Assembly: GCA_017512365.1 (NCBI GenBank)
Contig: JAFWGQ010000009.1
Span: 1-55,846 of the forward strand
Length of the DNA stretch: 55,846 nt
Source of the DNA: Mogibacterium sp.
GTDB lineage: Bacteria; Bacillota; Clostridia; Peptostreptococcales; Anaerovoracaceae
Direction: 5' to 3'
This document shows, in pieces, positions 1-7,913 of the stretch. Positions within the stretch are counted from its first letter, which is position 1; the number at the start of each line of letters is the position of its first letter. Position numbers and translations under genes: made by a program. Below the pieces are notes generated by a model. The model was given only the letters and a program-made list of their open reading frames with translations, was not told the DNA's origin and made no database searches.

Positions 1-141
1 AACAAGAAGACCGGCAAGGTCACAGTAAAGAAGGGCCTTAAGAAGGGCACCTACAAGGTCACAGTCAAGGTAAAGGCGGCAGGCAATGCCGGCTATAAGG
101 CTGCGACCAGGAAAGTAAGCTTTAAGGTCAGAGTCAAATAG
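1..141 (+). CDS. C-terminal end of a secreted/surface protein (5' truncated by window)
   Basis: An open frame enters from the left edge and stops at TAG 139-141, giving 46 residues. The peptide is very rich in Lys, Val, Thr and Gly and ends in a beta-strand-like pattern (YKVTVKVKAAGNAGYKAAT, then a VSFKVRVK-like end). Such endings are common in Clostridia surface proteins with Ig-like or cell-wall repeat domains. The main part of the protein lies outside the window, so its function cannot be stated. A strong terminator follows at once. Confidence 0.7.
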   Translation, partial: NKKTGKVTVKKGLKKGTYKVTVKVKAAGNAGYKAATRKVSFKVRVK

Positions 142-172
142 CCTGACTTTCAGGATGATTCATCACTTAAGT

Positions 173-212
173 CATACGGCTTCGCGAACAAAGCGAGGCC
201 GTATGTTTTTAA
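173..212 (+). terminator. Rho-independent terminator
   Basis: A 13-bp stem (CATACGGCTTCGC against GCGAGGCCGTATG, one G-T pair) with a 7-nt loop is followed by a run of five T. It ends the transcript of the truncated surface-protein gene. Confidence 0.9.
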
Positions 213-276
213 GTATGATATTTATTAAGGCAGCTTATTGTGCTATTATTCTTATGACCGAATAACATTACTTAAT

Positions 277-307
277 AGTCGTCCGCTGATGTGGACGGCT
301 GTTTTTT
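277..307 (+). terminator. Terminator-like hairpin in the leader region
   Basis: AGTCGTCCGC and GTGGACGGCT form a stem of about 10 bp with a TGAT loop, followed by GTTTTTT. It sits about 200 bp upstream of the next gene and 65 bp after the first terminator. It could be a second terminator or an attenuator in the leader of the downstream gene. The two roles cannot be separated from sequence. Confidence 0.55.
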
Positions 308-504
308 GCAGGTTGCAATGAGGCAAGATTCGGAGACCGGGCGCTAGATGTGTTTTGATCCGACGCTAACAGATGTTAACAATTTGTATCAACGTGTTTA
401 TATTTGTCAAATCGCTATTCGACAGCTTTGGTTTATGCGACAATATAAACGATAGTAAGATGGATTTCAGTGCTCAGGAGACCGATAAACAGGAGGGGAG
501 AAAC

Positions 505-1551
505 ATGTCAGTAATATACAGAAAAAAGCTTCTTAGCAGATTCTTAACACTTTCTGTCTCGCTGATGATGGCTTTGGCGGGAGTGCTGGCTTTTGCTTCA
601 GTACCGGCCGAGGCGAAAGCTGCACCAAAACTCTCGGCTAAGTCAGTAACAATAGCGAAGGGCGGCAAGCAGACTATTAGGCTGAAGAGCGGAAAGGGCA
701 GCTGGACTATAAAGTCAAACGGCGTTGCAAGGATCAAGTCAAGAACAAAAACAAGCGTCACGATCATTCCTGTAAAAGCCGGCAATACCGTTGTTACATG
801 CAAAGCCGGAGGGAAAAAGCTTAGCTGCAAAGTCAGAGTCCTGAATAACAGGATCGGAGAGCCCAAAGAAGAATTGGGATATGCATGTGTGGTAGGTAGA
901 TCGGTCAGCGACAGATGGGTGCTCAGGGATGGCGTCAAAGTAGCCGGAGTGACATATGATGAGGATAAAGGGAAGGTGACGCTGAAAACAACGCTGGATG
1001 AGGAGACGGGAAGAACAACAGTCGATGCGGCCGTCAAAGCTCTTAAACCGGGCAGGTTCAGTCTGAAAATCGAATATGATTACAACGGGGAAAAAGCAGA
1101 GCAGAATATCACATTTGCCTTTATAAACGGATTCAGAGGTAAGGCTAAGGCAAAGAAAAACGAAGCTGATTACAACAAATGGAGAAAGAAGACGATCGCC
1201 GCGTTTGTAAGTGCTGACATGAGCACGTGGGAGATTATCGATGCCATAGGCACTCTTATTTCCACAGGAAAATACGGACTAAAGGGAGGAGCTACCGGTA
1301 TGCAGCTCTGGTATGGCGGCAACGGGACCTGCGTGTCCGGAGCAAAAATGATGGATGATTTCATGAAAGATATCGGCGTTAGCAGCAAGATCCATTTCAT
1401 GGGCAATAAAGGCGGAGCTGTTGACATTTTTGGATACAATTTATTGTATGCAAGCCAGCACAGGAATACATGGGTCACACTTGGAGGCAAGAGGTATGAA
1501 CTCAATCCTCAGCCGGGATTTTTATGGCCTGCCGGTGTTGTGAAAAGATAG
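505..1551 (+). CDS. Secreted protein with Ig-like domain and transglutaminase-like C-terminus
   Basis: 348 residues. I place the start at ATG 505 because AGGAGGGG lies just upstream; the frame is open further up but that part does not look like protein. Residues 1-39 are a Sec signal peptide (KK, then a long Leu/Val/Ala core and a PAEAKA cleavage region). Residues about 40-115 look like a bacterial Ig-like (Big_2-type) beta domain. The C-terminal third resembles a transglutaminase-like cysteine-protease fold: Cys276 in GTCVSGAKMM, His319 in QHRNTWV and Asn334 in YELNP are in the order of the Cys-His-Asp/Asn triad. It probably acts outside the cell on proteins or peptides, but the substrate is unknown and the triad assignment is inference. 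TGTTAACA at 374-381 recurs as a tandem pair near the tRNA gene at 46.6 kb. Confidence 0.65.
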   Translation: MSVIYRKKLLSRFLTLSVSLMMALAGVLAFASVPAEAKAAPKLSAKSVTIAKGGKQTIRLKSGKGSWTIKSNGVARIKSRTKTSVTIIPVKAGNTVVTCKAGGKKLSCKVRVLNNRIGEPKEELGYACVVGRSVSDRWVLRDGVKVAGVTYDEDKGKVTLKTTLDEETGRTTVDAAVKALKPGRFSLKIEYDYNGEKAEQNITFAFINGFRGKAKAKKNEADYNKWRKKTIAAFVSADMSTWEIIDAIGTLISTGKYGLKGGATGMQLWYGGNGTCVSGAKMMDDFMKDIGVSSKIHFMGNKGGAVDIFGYNLLYASQHRNTWVTLGGKRYELNPQPGFLWPAGVVKR

Positions 1552-1575
1552 GAAAAGTATCCTTCGAAAAACTGG

Positions 1576-1600
1576 GCCTGGCTCACTCAGCCAGGCTCTT
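1576..1600. terminator. Bidirectional terminator between convergent genes
   Basis: GCCTGGCT and AGCCAGGC form an 8-bp stem with a CACTC loop. On the plus strand TCTT follows; on the minus strand CCAGTTTTT follows. It lies between the stop codons of the transglutaminase-like gene and the minus-strand peptide gene, so it can serve both. The minus-strand T-run is the better one. Confidence 0.65.
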
Positions 1601-1619
1601 AAATTGCGATCGTTCCTGA

Positions 1620-1931
1620 TCAGCGGTTCTTCTTGATGTAATCGATCGCGATCAGGCGTGTTACCTTTTTCCCGTCGATGAGGTACTGATTCGGATATAA
1701 CTTGCTTGTTCTGACGGTAACGCCGCCCTGCTTCCAGGCGTTTACGATTTCCTGGCACTGCCTCGGGCTGTTCTTGAGATCCAACTGGTCGTAAAACTTG
1801 TCGCACAGTCCCAGGTTCTTGAGCACTCTGCTGTCCTCGCTCAGTTCTTTGCAGCTTCCGCCTGAGACCCCCTCGAGCTGATCCAGATCGAGCTGCTCGT
1901 TCTCATAATATTTTTCCTTGTTTTCTGCCAT
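1620..1931 (-). CDS. Double-glycine leader peptide (bacteriocin-like precursor), Cys-containing
   Basis: 103 residues from the ATG at 1931. An in-frame ATG two codons upstream is only 2 nt from AAGGAG, whereas this one is 8 nt away. Residues 1-25 are an acidic leader ending in LDLDQLEGVSGG, the pattern (L..eeLe.VsGG) cut by C39 peptidase-containing ABC exporters in class II bacteriocins, ComC/BlpC pheromones and some RiPPs. The predicted core (26-103) has Cys at 27, 43 and 59, exactly 16 apart, and a basic C-terminus (DYIKKNR). No exporter, immunity gene or modification enzyme lies nearby, so export would need one elsewhere. It has its own promoter and terminator. It could be a bacteriocin, a signalling peptide or an exported effector; which one is unknown. 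Confidence 0.6.
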   Translation of the reverse strand: MAENKEKYYENEQLDLDQLEGVSGGSCKELSEDSRVLKNLGLCDKFYDQLDLKNSPRQCQEIVNAWKQGGVTVRTSKLYPNQYLIDGKKVTRLIAIDYIKKNR

Positions 1932-1987
1932 GGTCATTACTCCTTTTCAGCAGTGAAATTTTTTTGGTTCTTCCATGGTGTTATACA

Positions 1988-2015
1988 AGTATACACTATA
2001 AGCGGAGACATGTAA
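1988..2015 (-). promoter_or_regulatory. Promoter of the GG-leader peptide gene
   Basis: On the minus strand, TTACAT (2010-2015) and TATACT (1988-1993) are 16 bp apart, about 60 bp upstream of the peptide start. This is a reasonable sigma-A promoter and makes the peptide an independent transcript. Confidence 0.5.
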
Positions 2016-2043
2016 CCCGTTCCCCCAAACCTGAGCTCATTTG

Positions 2044-2052
2044 TGCTATAAT
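2044..2052 (+). promoter_or_regulatory. Extended -10 promoter of nrdG
   Basis: TGC followed by TATAAT (2047-2052) is a perfect extended -10 element. No good -35 is visible, which is usual for extended -10 promoters. The predicted transcription start near 2059 rules out the codons upstream of it as the nrdG start. Confidence 0.6.
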
Positions 2053-2079
2053 ACGCTGTATCAAATGGATATAGAAGTA

Positions 2080-2679
2080 ATGAAAAGAAGAGATCCGGAC
2101 CGGCGGACAAAAGCAGATATGGAAGAAACCGTTAAGGACAAGGTAATAAGAGTGTGCGGCATAGAGCCCGAGTCCATAGTGGACGGGCCGGGCTTCCGAT
2201 ATGTGCTTTTTGTGCAGGGATGTCCGCATCACTGCCATGGCTGCCACAATCCGGAGTCCTGGGCTTTTGACGCAGGCGAGGACATGACAGTGGGGGAGAT
2301 CTTCGACCAGATCATGGAGAATCCCAATCTTCGCGGCGTCACATTCTCTGGCGGAGAGCCTTTCGAACAGGCAGATGCGCTGCTGGATCTCGCAAAGCTG
2401 TGCAAGAACGCGGGCCTCACTCTGATGAGCTACAGCGGATACACTCTCAGCGAGCTTGAAGCGAGGCGCGATCCGGCGACTGACGAGCTGCTCGGCATGC
2501 TCGATATACTGGTGGACGGAAGGTACGACGAGTCTCTCAGGAACCTGACGCTCGTGTACTGCGGATCCGAGAACCAGCGCGTCATAGATATGAATAAAAC
2601 ACGCAGGGCGCGCGCTGAGGGCGACCACGGCATGGTCGTGCCGTACAAGTCAGGCTTTGATGTAGAAATAAGGATATAG
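2080..2679 (+). CDS. nrdG: Anaerobic ribonucleotide reductase activating protein (radical SAM)
   Basis: About 200 residues from ATG 2080; ATG 2065 and ATG 2119 are also possible, since none has a clear ribosome binding site and the family is usually nearer 150-190 residues. The motif GCPHHCHGCHNPESW carries the radical-SAM CX3CX2C cysteines that bind the 4Fe-4S cluster. The preceding SIVDGPGFR and the following VTFSGGEPFEQ are hallmarks of NrdG. The enzyme uses SAM to place the glycyl radical on the class III ribonucleotide reductase NrdD, making dNTPs without oxygen. NrdD is not in the window. It has its own promoter and is followed 13 bp later by the RlmL-like methyltransferase gene. Confidence 0.9.
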   Translation: MKRRDPDRRTKADMEETVKDKVIRVCGIEPESIVDGPGFRYVLFVQGCPHHCHGCHNPESWAFDAGEDMTVGEIFDQIMENPNLRGVTFSGGEPFEQADALLDLAKLCKNAGLTLMSYSGYTLSELEARRDPATDELLGMLDILVDGRYDESLRNLTLVYCGSENQRVIDMNKTRRARAEGDHGMVVPYKSGFDVEIRI

Positions 2680-2692
2680 AGGAACTGTATAT

Positions 2693-3859
2693 TTGAAACT
2701 GGAACTGGTTGCAACGGCGACATTCGGACTCGAGGCGGTGGTCAGGCGCGAGATTGAGGCGCTCGGCTACAGGATTCTTAAAACTGAGGACGGCAGAGTC
2801 ACATATATGGGAGATGAGAGGGCCATTGCGCGGTCCAATCTATGGCTCAGATCCGCAGACAGAGTCTATGTGCGCATGGGCGAATTTGAAGCGAAGGAAT
2901 TTGAAGAGCTGTTTCAGCAGATCAAGGCGCTTGAGTGGGAGAGCATTATCCCTCTTGAAGGCGCTTTTCCTGTTGTGGGAGGATCGGTCAAGTCTGCTCT
3001 CCACAGCGTGCCCGCCTGCCAGAAGATTATAAAAAAGGCTGTATCGGCCAGGCTGGGAGAGTTCTATTGCAGAGAGATACTGCCGGAGACGGGTGCAGAG
3101 TACAGGATACGCTTTATCGCTCATAAGGACAGGTTCCTCATGCTCGTGGACACGAGCGGCGCAGGCCTGCACAAGAGGGGCTACCGGGTGCGTGATGTGG
3201 CGGCTCCGATGAAGGAGACGCTGGCCGCAGCTCTGGTGCAGCTCAGCTTTTACAATAAAGACAGGGTGATGGCGGATCCGTGCTGCGGCTCTGGCACCAT
3301 CCCGATCGAGGCCGCGATGATAGCAAGGAACATCGCGCCGGGCCTCAGCAGGAGCTTTGCGTCGGAAGGGTGGGATATTTTCGCAGGGACGGACATCTGG
3401 AAGGAGGAGAGGCGTCTCGCCTATGAGGCGGCGGACTTCGATACGCCTCTGCGCATAACGGCCATGGACATAGACCCCAAAGCCGTCAGGGCTGCAAAGG
3501 AAAATGCCGATGAGGCCGGTGTCGCGGACGATATAGACATAATAAAGATGGACATGACAGGATGGGAACCCGGCGCCGGGATTCCCAGAGGCGCCGGAAA
3601 GGATGAGCCTGTGGTCGTGATCTCGAACCTGCCATACGGACAGAGGATAGGAGACTCTTCAGGCATATCGGCGATATACGGACACATAAGGGAAATGATG
3701 GCGGAGTGCCCGCTGTGGTCGTTCTTCCTGATAACGTCGGACAAGGATATAGAAAAGCAGCTGGGGAGGAAGGCCGACCGGAGGCGCAAGCTGTACAACG
3801 GAACCATAGAGACACAGTTCTACCAGTTCCACGGGGAAAAGCCGCCGCGGAGGGGCTGA
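2693..3859 (+). CDS. THUMP-domain class I SAM-dependent RNA methyltransferase (RlmL/YpsC family)
   Basis: 388 residues from TTG 2693, with GAGGAAC upstream. The N-terminus (about 1-150) matches the ferredoxin-like/THUMP RNA-binding region of COG0116 proteins (LVATATFGLEAVVRREIEALG). The catalytic part has the SAM-binding motif DPCCGSGTIPIEAAMIARN and the NLPYG catalytic motif typical of guanine-N2 methyltransferases of the RlmL family (23S rRNA m2G2445 in E. coli). It lacks the second RlmK half, as is usual in Firmicutes. The product probably methylates 23S rRNA; the exact base is inference. It is co-transcribed with nrdG. Confidence 0.88.
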   Translation: MKLELVATATFGLEAVVRREIEALGYRILKTEDGRVTYMGDERAIARSNLWLRSADRVYVRMGEFEAKEFEELFQQIKALEWESIIPLEGAFPVVGGSVKSALHSVPACQKIIKKAVSARLGEFYCREILPETGAEYRIRFIAHKDRFLMLVDTSGAGLHKRGYRVRDVAAPMKETLAAALVQLSFYNKDRVMADPCCGSGTIPIEAAMIARNIAPGLSRSFASEGWDIFAGTDIWKEERRLAYEAADFDTPLRITAMDIDPKAVRAAKENADEAGVADDIDIIKMDMTGWEPGAGIPRGAGKDEPVVVISNLPYGQRIGDSSGISAIYGHIREMMAECPLWSFFLITSDKDIEKQLGRKADRRRKLYNGTIETQFYQFHGEKPPRRG

Positions 3860-3897
3860 AGACCGGCTGAAGGAGGGGGTCTGGAGGAATGTCTCTT

Positions 3898-3924
3898 TTG
3901 CCGGTTTTTACCGTATAGTATAAT
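3898..3924 (+). promoter_or_regulatory. Promoter of the second GG-leader peptide
   Basis: A perfect TATAAT (3919-3924) lies 50 bp upstream of the peptide start. The -35 is poor (TTGCCG at 3898, spacing 15). GCCGGT with a T-run at 3900-3909 may also pair with ACCGGC at 3862-3867 as a weak terminator for the upstream operon. Confidence 0.45.
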
Positions 3925-3974
3925 GAACAGGTCTGACAGCCTGAAGGCTTATTTGATTTGCTTGGAGGTACATC

Positions 3975-4214
3975 ATGGAAAACAAATTCACGGATATGGA
4001 AAAAGAATGCCTGGATCTTGAAAAAGAAGATCTGGAAAATGTTACGGGCGGCCGGAAATGGGGATCGGATACTAATCGGCCGGGTCCGAGAATGAACAGC
4101 TTTGCGGATGCAGGCAGAATAGTTCTTGCGGAGGACAAGGAAAACGAGAGTGCCGTATACCGCAATGTGTCGGAATTTGCGGAAGCCATCAAAAAAAGAG
4201 GCGGGAACGCTTAG
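3975..4214 (+). CDS. Double-glycine leader peptide (bacteriocin-like precursor), second copy
   Basis: 79 residues with GGAGGT well placed upstream of ATG 3975. The acidic leader ends in LDLEKEDLENVTGG (Gly25-Gly26), the same architecture as the minus-strand peptide at 1.6-1.9 kb (LDLDQLEGVSGG). The predicted core (27-79) is hydrophilic and mixed-charge with no Cys, and bears no visible resemblance to the first core. The gene is a single transcription unit with its own promoter and a perfect palindromic terminator. No exporter or immunity gene is adjacent. It is probably secreted after cleavage by a C39-type exporter encoded elsewhere; activity unknown. Confidence 0.6.
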   Translation: MENKFTDMEKECLDLEKEDLENVTGGRKWGSDTNRPGPRMNSFADAGRIVLAEDKENESAVYRNVSEFAEAIKKRGGNA

Positions 4215-4227
4215 AACCGAGCATGCG

Positions 4228-4257
4228 CCCTGCATCATATGATGCAGGGTGTTTTTA
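4228..4257 (+). terminator. Rho-independent terminator with perfect palindrome
   Basis: A 22-bp perfect palindrome (CCCTGCATCA joined to TATGATGCAGGG) is followed by TGTTTTT. It closes the peptide gene. Confidence 0.9.
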
Positions 4258-4271
4258 ATGGCAGGAAATAG

Positions 4272-4277
4272 TATAAT
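4272..4277 (+). promoter_or_regulatory. -10 element upstream of the lipase gene
   Basis: A perfect TATAAT lies 40 bp before the lipase start and just after the terminator of the peptide gene. No convincing -35 is seen. Confidence 0.45.
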
Positions 4278-4316
4278 AATAGAAACCGCGTTGCCGCAGA
4301 GATTGAGGAAAGAAAA

Positions 4317-5336
4317 ATGATCAAAAAGGACTTCTACTACCCGTCATCAGACGGCATGACGAGGATACACGCGATCACCTGGGAACCTGATGGAAAGCCT
4401 GCCGGCATCGTTCAGATAATACACGGAATGGTCGAATTCATCGACAGATACGATGAGTTCGCCAGATATCTTACGGAGCACAACTTCCTGGTATGCGGCG
4501 AGGACCATCTGGGACACGGCGAGTCCGTCATCTCCGACGAGTATCACGGATACTTCGGCAGGAACGGCAATGCCTGGGTCATCTCGGACATACATAAGCT
4601 GAGGACCATAATGCAGAAGGAATACCCGGACGTAAAGTATCTGATGCTGGGACACAGCATGGGATCCTTCCTGGTAAGGCAGTACATCACCGAGGAGAAC
4701 GGAGATTACGCCAAAGGCCTGAGCGGAGTGGTGGTCATGGGCACGGGCTGGCAGCCTAACGCCGTCCTCATGATGGGCAAGGCTCTCGCGAAGATGATGG
4801 GAACGGACAAGGTCGGCAGGGAGGCCAGGCTGATCGATGTCATCAGCTTCGGCCAGTATCTCAAGAAGATCCCTGAGGCGCGGACCATTTCCGACTGGCT
4901 GACGAAGGACAACGACATCGTGGACAAGTACTGCGCGAATCCGTGGAACCAGTTCCGCTTCACGCCGAACGCGTATTACCACATGTTCGCGGGCATGCAG
5001 AAGGCCCATGATACATCCAGGATGAAGAACCTGCCTGAAGGGCTGCCTCTCCTCCTGACATCAGGCGCAGAGGACCCTGTCGGCAACTGGGGAGAGGGAG
5101 TCAGAAAGGCGTATCAGGTATATGTTGAGAATTCACCGTGCGCGGTGGATATCCGCCTCTACGAAGATGACAGACACGAGATACTGAACGAGACAGACCG
5201 CGAGGAGGTGTTCGAAGACCTCAGGGCTTTCTTCGATCACTGTCTCGGAGATTACCATGAGACATTCGGCGTCGTGCCTATGGACTCTGTATACGACGGG
5301 GAAGACGACAGCATCGAAGCGAAGTCTGCCGAATGA
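4317..5336 (+). CDS. Alpha/beta hydrolase, lysophospholipase/monoglyceride-lipase type
   Basis: 339 residues, with GAGGAAAG just upstream of ATG 4317. The N-terminal half has IVQIIHGMVEFIDRYD (oxyanion loop) and the GEDHLGHGES strand-turn typical of PldB/MGLL-like serine hydrolases. The nucleophile elbow is LGHSMGSF with Ser114; Asp253 (SGAEDPVG) and His287 (DDRHEIL) complete the triad. There is no signal peptide, so it is a cytoplasmic esterase or lipase that probably removes an acyl chain from lysophospholipids or monoacylglycerol; the substrate is inferred from family. Its stop overlaps the start of the prepilin peptidase gene (ATGA), suggesting translational coupling. Confidence 0.85.
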   Translation: MIKKDFYYPSSDGMTRIHAITWEPDGKPAGIVQIIHGMVEFIDRYDEFARYLTEHNFLVCGEDHLGHGESVISDEYHGYFGRNGNAWVISDIHKLRTIMQKEYPDVKYLMLGHSMGSFLVRQYITEENGDYAKGLSGVVVMGTGWQPNAVLMMGKALAKMMGTDKVGREARLIDVISFGQYLKKIPEARTISDWLTKDNDIVDKYCANPWNQFRFTPNAYYHMFAGMQKAHDTSRMKNLPEGLPLLLTSGAEDPVGNWGEGVRKAYQVYVENSPCAVDIRLYEDDRHEILNETDREEVFEDLRAFFDHCLGDYHETFGVVPMDSVYDGEDDSIEAKSAE

Positions 5337-6109
5337 TAACAGTGGAATTCAGTGTCGCTCTGGTCATAAGAATAATCGTCGCTGTCGTCCTCGCTGTTAT
5401 CTTCGGGAACGGCAGTGTTGTTTTGTTCAACAGAGCGCCTGCCAGGTGGTTCGAGGATTATGATGAAGAGGACATAAAAGCCGGACGTTTCGACGAGGAC
5501 AGGAAGGTCCTGCCGCCAAAGCTGCTCGAAGCTGACAGCATGGGCAGGCAGAGACTCCCGAGCACGCCGTGGAAGTACGCGTTTACCGGATATTTCGCTA
5601 TCTGCGGGATATACATGGCGATAAGAGGCTCCGGCCTCTCTTTCGAGATACCGGCGCTCTGTGTGCTGTTCATCGTCCTTCTTATGGCCATATCGGACCA
5701 GCTGTACAAGGTGGTGCCGGACCAGTTCAACATAATGCTGGCGATCTCGGCAGCGGCGTTCGTGGACTTTCACGAGAAATGGTGGGAGCCGGCAGCGGGC
5801 GCGGCTCTTGGTCTCGGCATATCCCTGACGATACTGCTTCTGGGCAATCTGCTGTTCGGCGCCGGCTCGATTGGCGGAGCAGACATAAAGTTCTTCGCCT
5901 GCATGGGCCTTGTCACGGGCAGGACCGGGATAGTGATGATATTCATACTTACGACTCTGCTGTTCGCGGTATACTCTGCAGTGATGATCGCCGGCGGCAG
6001 GGGCAGCATAAAGGACCGAAACGCGATGCTGCCGTCAGCATGCGCCGCGACGACGGTGTACTTCCTCTTTTTGTGGAACATCGGTGACCTGCTCATATTT
6101 GAACTGTAG
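5333..6109 (+). CDS. A24-family (type IV prepilin-like) peptidase
   Basis: 258 residues, starting in a 4-bp ATGA overlap with the hydrolase. It has about six membrane segments. The two aspartates of the A24 aspartyl proteases are present: Asp122 in ISDQLYKVVPD and Asp184 in GSIGGADIKFFA (the GxGD-type site, here GGAD). The N-terminus (FGNGSVVLFNRAPARW) faintly recalls the methyltransferase-linked start of full prepilin peptidases, but the Cys pairs are absent. It should cleave the leader of type IV pilin-like or competence pseudopilins at the membrane. No pilin or secretion genes are near, so the partner is unknown. Confidence 0.8.
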   Translation: MITVEFSVALVIRIIVAVVLAVIFGNGSVVLFNRAPARWFEDYDEEDIKAGRFDEDRKVLPPKLLEADSMGRQRLPSTPWKYAFTGYFAICGIYMAIRGSGLSFEIPALCVLFIVLLMAISDQLYKVVPDQFNIMLAISAAAFVDFHEKWWEPAAGAALGLGISLTILLLGNLLFGAGSIGGADIKFFACMGLVTGRTGIVMIFILTTLLFAVYSAVMIAGGRGSIKDRNAMLPSACAATTVYFLFLWNIGDLLIFEL

Positions 6110-6186
6110 GATCTGACTTGTGTAGTATTCTTCGTTTCCAATCGGGAAATACACAAAGTGGATAATAAACTGATCGGCGGGATCGG

Positions 6187-6957
6187 ATGGGTAAAAACGT
6201 TCTGATAAAAATCGAATATGACGGCACGAACTTCTCGGGCTGGCAGATACAGTCTGAAGTCAGGACCGTGCAGGGTGAGATAGAGCATGTGCTCAGATAC
6301 ATCGCGGGCGGGGATGTCCATATCCACGGGACGAGCCGCACCGATGCGGGAGTGCACGCCCTGGGTCAGTGCGCGAGCTTTGAGTGGAACTCTCCGATGC
6401 CTGTGGAAAAGCTGCCCGAGGTCATGAACAGAAGATTCGGAGCCGGAGGTGCAGGCAGGTGCGGAGCGCCCGGTGACATCAGGATACTCTCGGCGGAGGT
6501 CATGGATGATGATTTCCATGCGAGGTACTCCTGCAAGGGAAAGACATACATATATGTCATCGACAGGACGGGCGATATATTCATCAGAAACAGGGCTTAC
6601 CAGTACCCCGGAGCGGAAAACCTCGACGCTGATGCGATGAGAGAGGCCGCCTCATACATCGTCGGAACGCATGACTTCAAGTGCTTCGAGACTGCCGGCG
6701 GCACTCCGAGAGAATCTACCGTGAGGACCATATCGGCCCTCGACATCTACGAGGCTGACAGTTCGGTGATGATCGAGATAACAGGCGACGGATTTCTCTA
6801 TAACATGGTAAGGATAATCGCCGGGACGCTGGCAGAAGTCGGAGACGGCCGCAGGAAGGCTTCCGAGCTGCCGGGCATAATAGAGAGCCGCGACCGCGCG
6901 AACGCAGGCTTCACCGCTCCGCCTCAGGGACTGTATCTGAAGGAGATCTACTTCTGA
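6187..6957 (+). CDS. truA: tRNA pseudouridine(38-40) synthase
   Basis: 256 residues. The start IKIEYDGTNFSGWQIQ and the active-site GTSRTDAGVHA (catalytic Asp53) are diagnostic for TruA, which converts uridines 38-40 of tRNA anticodon arms to pseudouridine. A short Gly-rich insertion (about residues 86-96, GAGGAGRCGAPGD) is unusual. The 77-bp gap upstream has an imperfect TTGTGTA/TACACAA inverted repeat and no clear promoter, so it may be read from the hydrolase operon. A GC-rich hairpin without a T-run (6963-6987) lies between it and scpA. Confidence 0.95.
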   Translation: MGKNVLIKIEYDGTNFSGWQIQSEVRTVQGEIEHVLRYIAGGDVHIHGTSRTDAGVHALGQCASFEWNSPMPVEKLPEVMNRRFGAGGAGRCGAPGDIRILSAEVMDDDFHARYSCKGKTYIYVIDRTGDIFIRNRAYQYPGAENLDADAMREAASYIVGTHDFKCFETAGGTPRESTVRTISALDIYEADSSVMIEITGDGFLYNMVRIIAGTLAEVGDGRRKASELPGIIESRDRANAGFTAPPQGLYLKEIYF

Positions 6958-7007
6958 AACGCGGCCGGGGGGTCTGTCCCCCTGGCCGGGAAGAAAGGAA
7001 AAAGTAA

Positions 7008-7913
7008 TTGTATAAAGTAAGGATCGACAAATTCGAAGGTCCGTTCGACCTGCTCGTATACCTCCTGGAAAACGCCAGGATGGATATTTACGATATAAAG
7101 GTCGCTGAGATAACGGAGCAATACATCGACTACCTCAAGGAGATGGATGATCTCAACATCGAGGTGGACACTGAGTTCATAGTGCTCGCTGCCGTCCTGA
7201 TCAGGCTCAAGTCGCACATGCTGCTGCCTAGGATGAATGAAGAGGGCGAACTCGAGATCATCGAGGATCCGAGGCTCGAACTCCAGGGCAGGCTGCTCGA
7301 ATACATGCGCACCAAGAAGGCGGCGGAATTCCTGCAGGCAGCCGAGGAGTACAATCTCGCGATACACGAAAAGCCTGCCGAGGACATGTCCGGATATATG
7401 GAGAATCCTGACGAGATACTCAGGGCAAGCGATGAGCAGCTCGTTAACGCCTTCATACTCTTCCTGACACGAAAGAAAAAGGTGGAGGAAGTAGAAAAGC
7501 GCTATCAGAGAGTCCGCAGGAGGAAGGAGTCGATCGAAGCCCGCATCATGGACATGACCCTCGTCCTTGGACAGAAGCTCAGGCCCGGAGTTTCGGGCGT
7601 ATCCTTTACGGAGCTTCTTCCGGAGGAACCGGACAGATATGATATAACGCTGTCGTTCATGTCGCTGCTATCCATGATCAAAAACATGGAGTATGACGCA
7701 GAACAGAAAGAGAACTTCGGCGAGATCACCATAGTCAGAAAGGACCCGGAGATACTGGCGGCGCAGGCTGACGCCGAGGCGGCGGGAGTCATAGAGTATG
7801 ACGACGATGAATTCGATGATGAGTTCGAAGCGATCGAAGGTGATGCCAGGAGCATAATGGACGACTGGGATATAGGAACAGAAGAGAACCGGGAGGATGC
7901 AGATGTACAGTAA
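7008..7913 (+). CDS. scpA: Segregation and condensation protein A
   Basis: 301 residues from TTG 7008, behind AAAGGAAAAAG. It begins YKVRIDKFEGPFDLLVYLLE, the kleisin N-terminus of ScpA, followed by DIYDIKVAEITEQYIDYLKEM. With ScpB it binds the SMC ATPase and helps organise and segregate the chromosome. The C-terminal 50 residues form a very acidic tail (DDDEFDDEFE and EENREDADVQ). scpB starts inside the scpA end. Confidence 0.95.
   Translation: MYKVRIDKFEGPFDLLVYLLENARMDIYDIKVAEITEQYIDYLKEMDDLNIEVDTEFIVLAAVLIRLKSHMLLPRMNEEGELEIIEDPRLELQGRLLEYMRTKKAAEFLQAAEEYNLAIHEKPAEDMSGYMENPDEILRASDEQLVNAFILFLTRKKKVEEVEKRYQRVRRRKESIEARIMDMTLVLGQKLRPGVSGVSFTELLPEEPDRYDITLSFMSLLSMIKNMEYDAEQKENFGEITIVRKDPEILAAQADAEAAGVIEYDDDEFDDEFEAIEGDARSIMDDWDIGTEENREDADVQ

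Noticed and set aside
2080-2679. The radical-SAM enzyme as a maturase of the flanking GG-leader peptides
   Set aside because: Its cluster motif and flanking sequence are those of NrdG, and it has no SPASM or peptide-binding (RRE) domain. The neighbour relation appears accidental.
6963-6987. Terminator between truA and scpA
   Set aside because: A GC-rich hairpin is present (GGCC/GGGGG with CCCCC/GGCC) but no T-run follows, so transcription probably continues into scpA.
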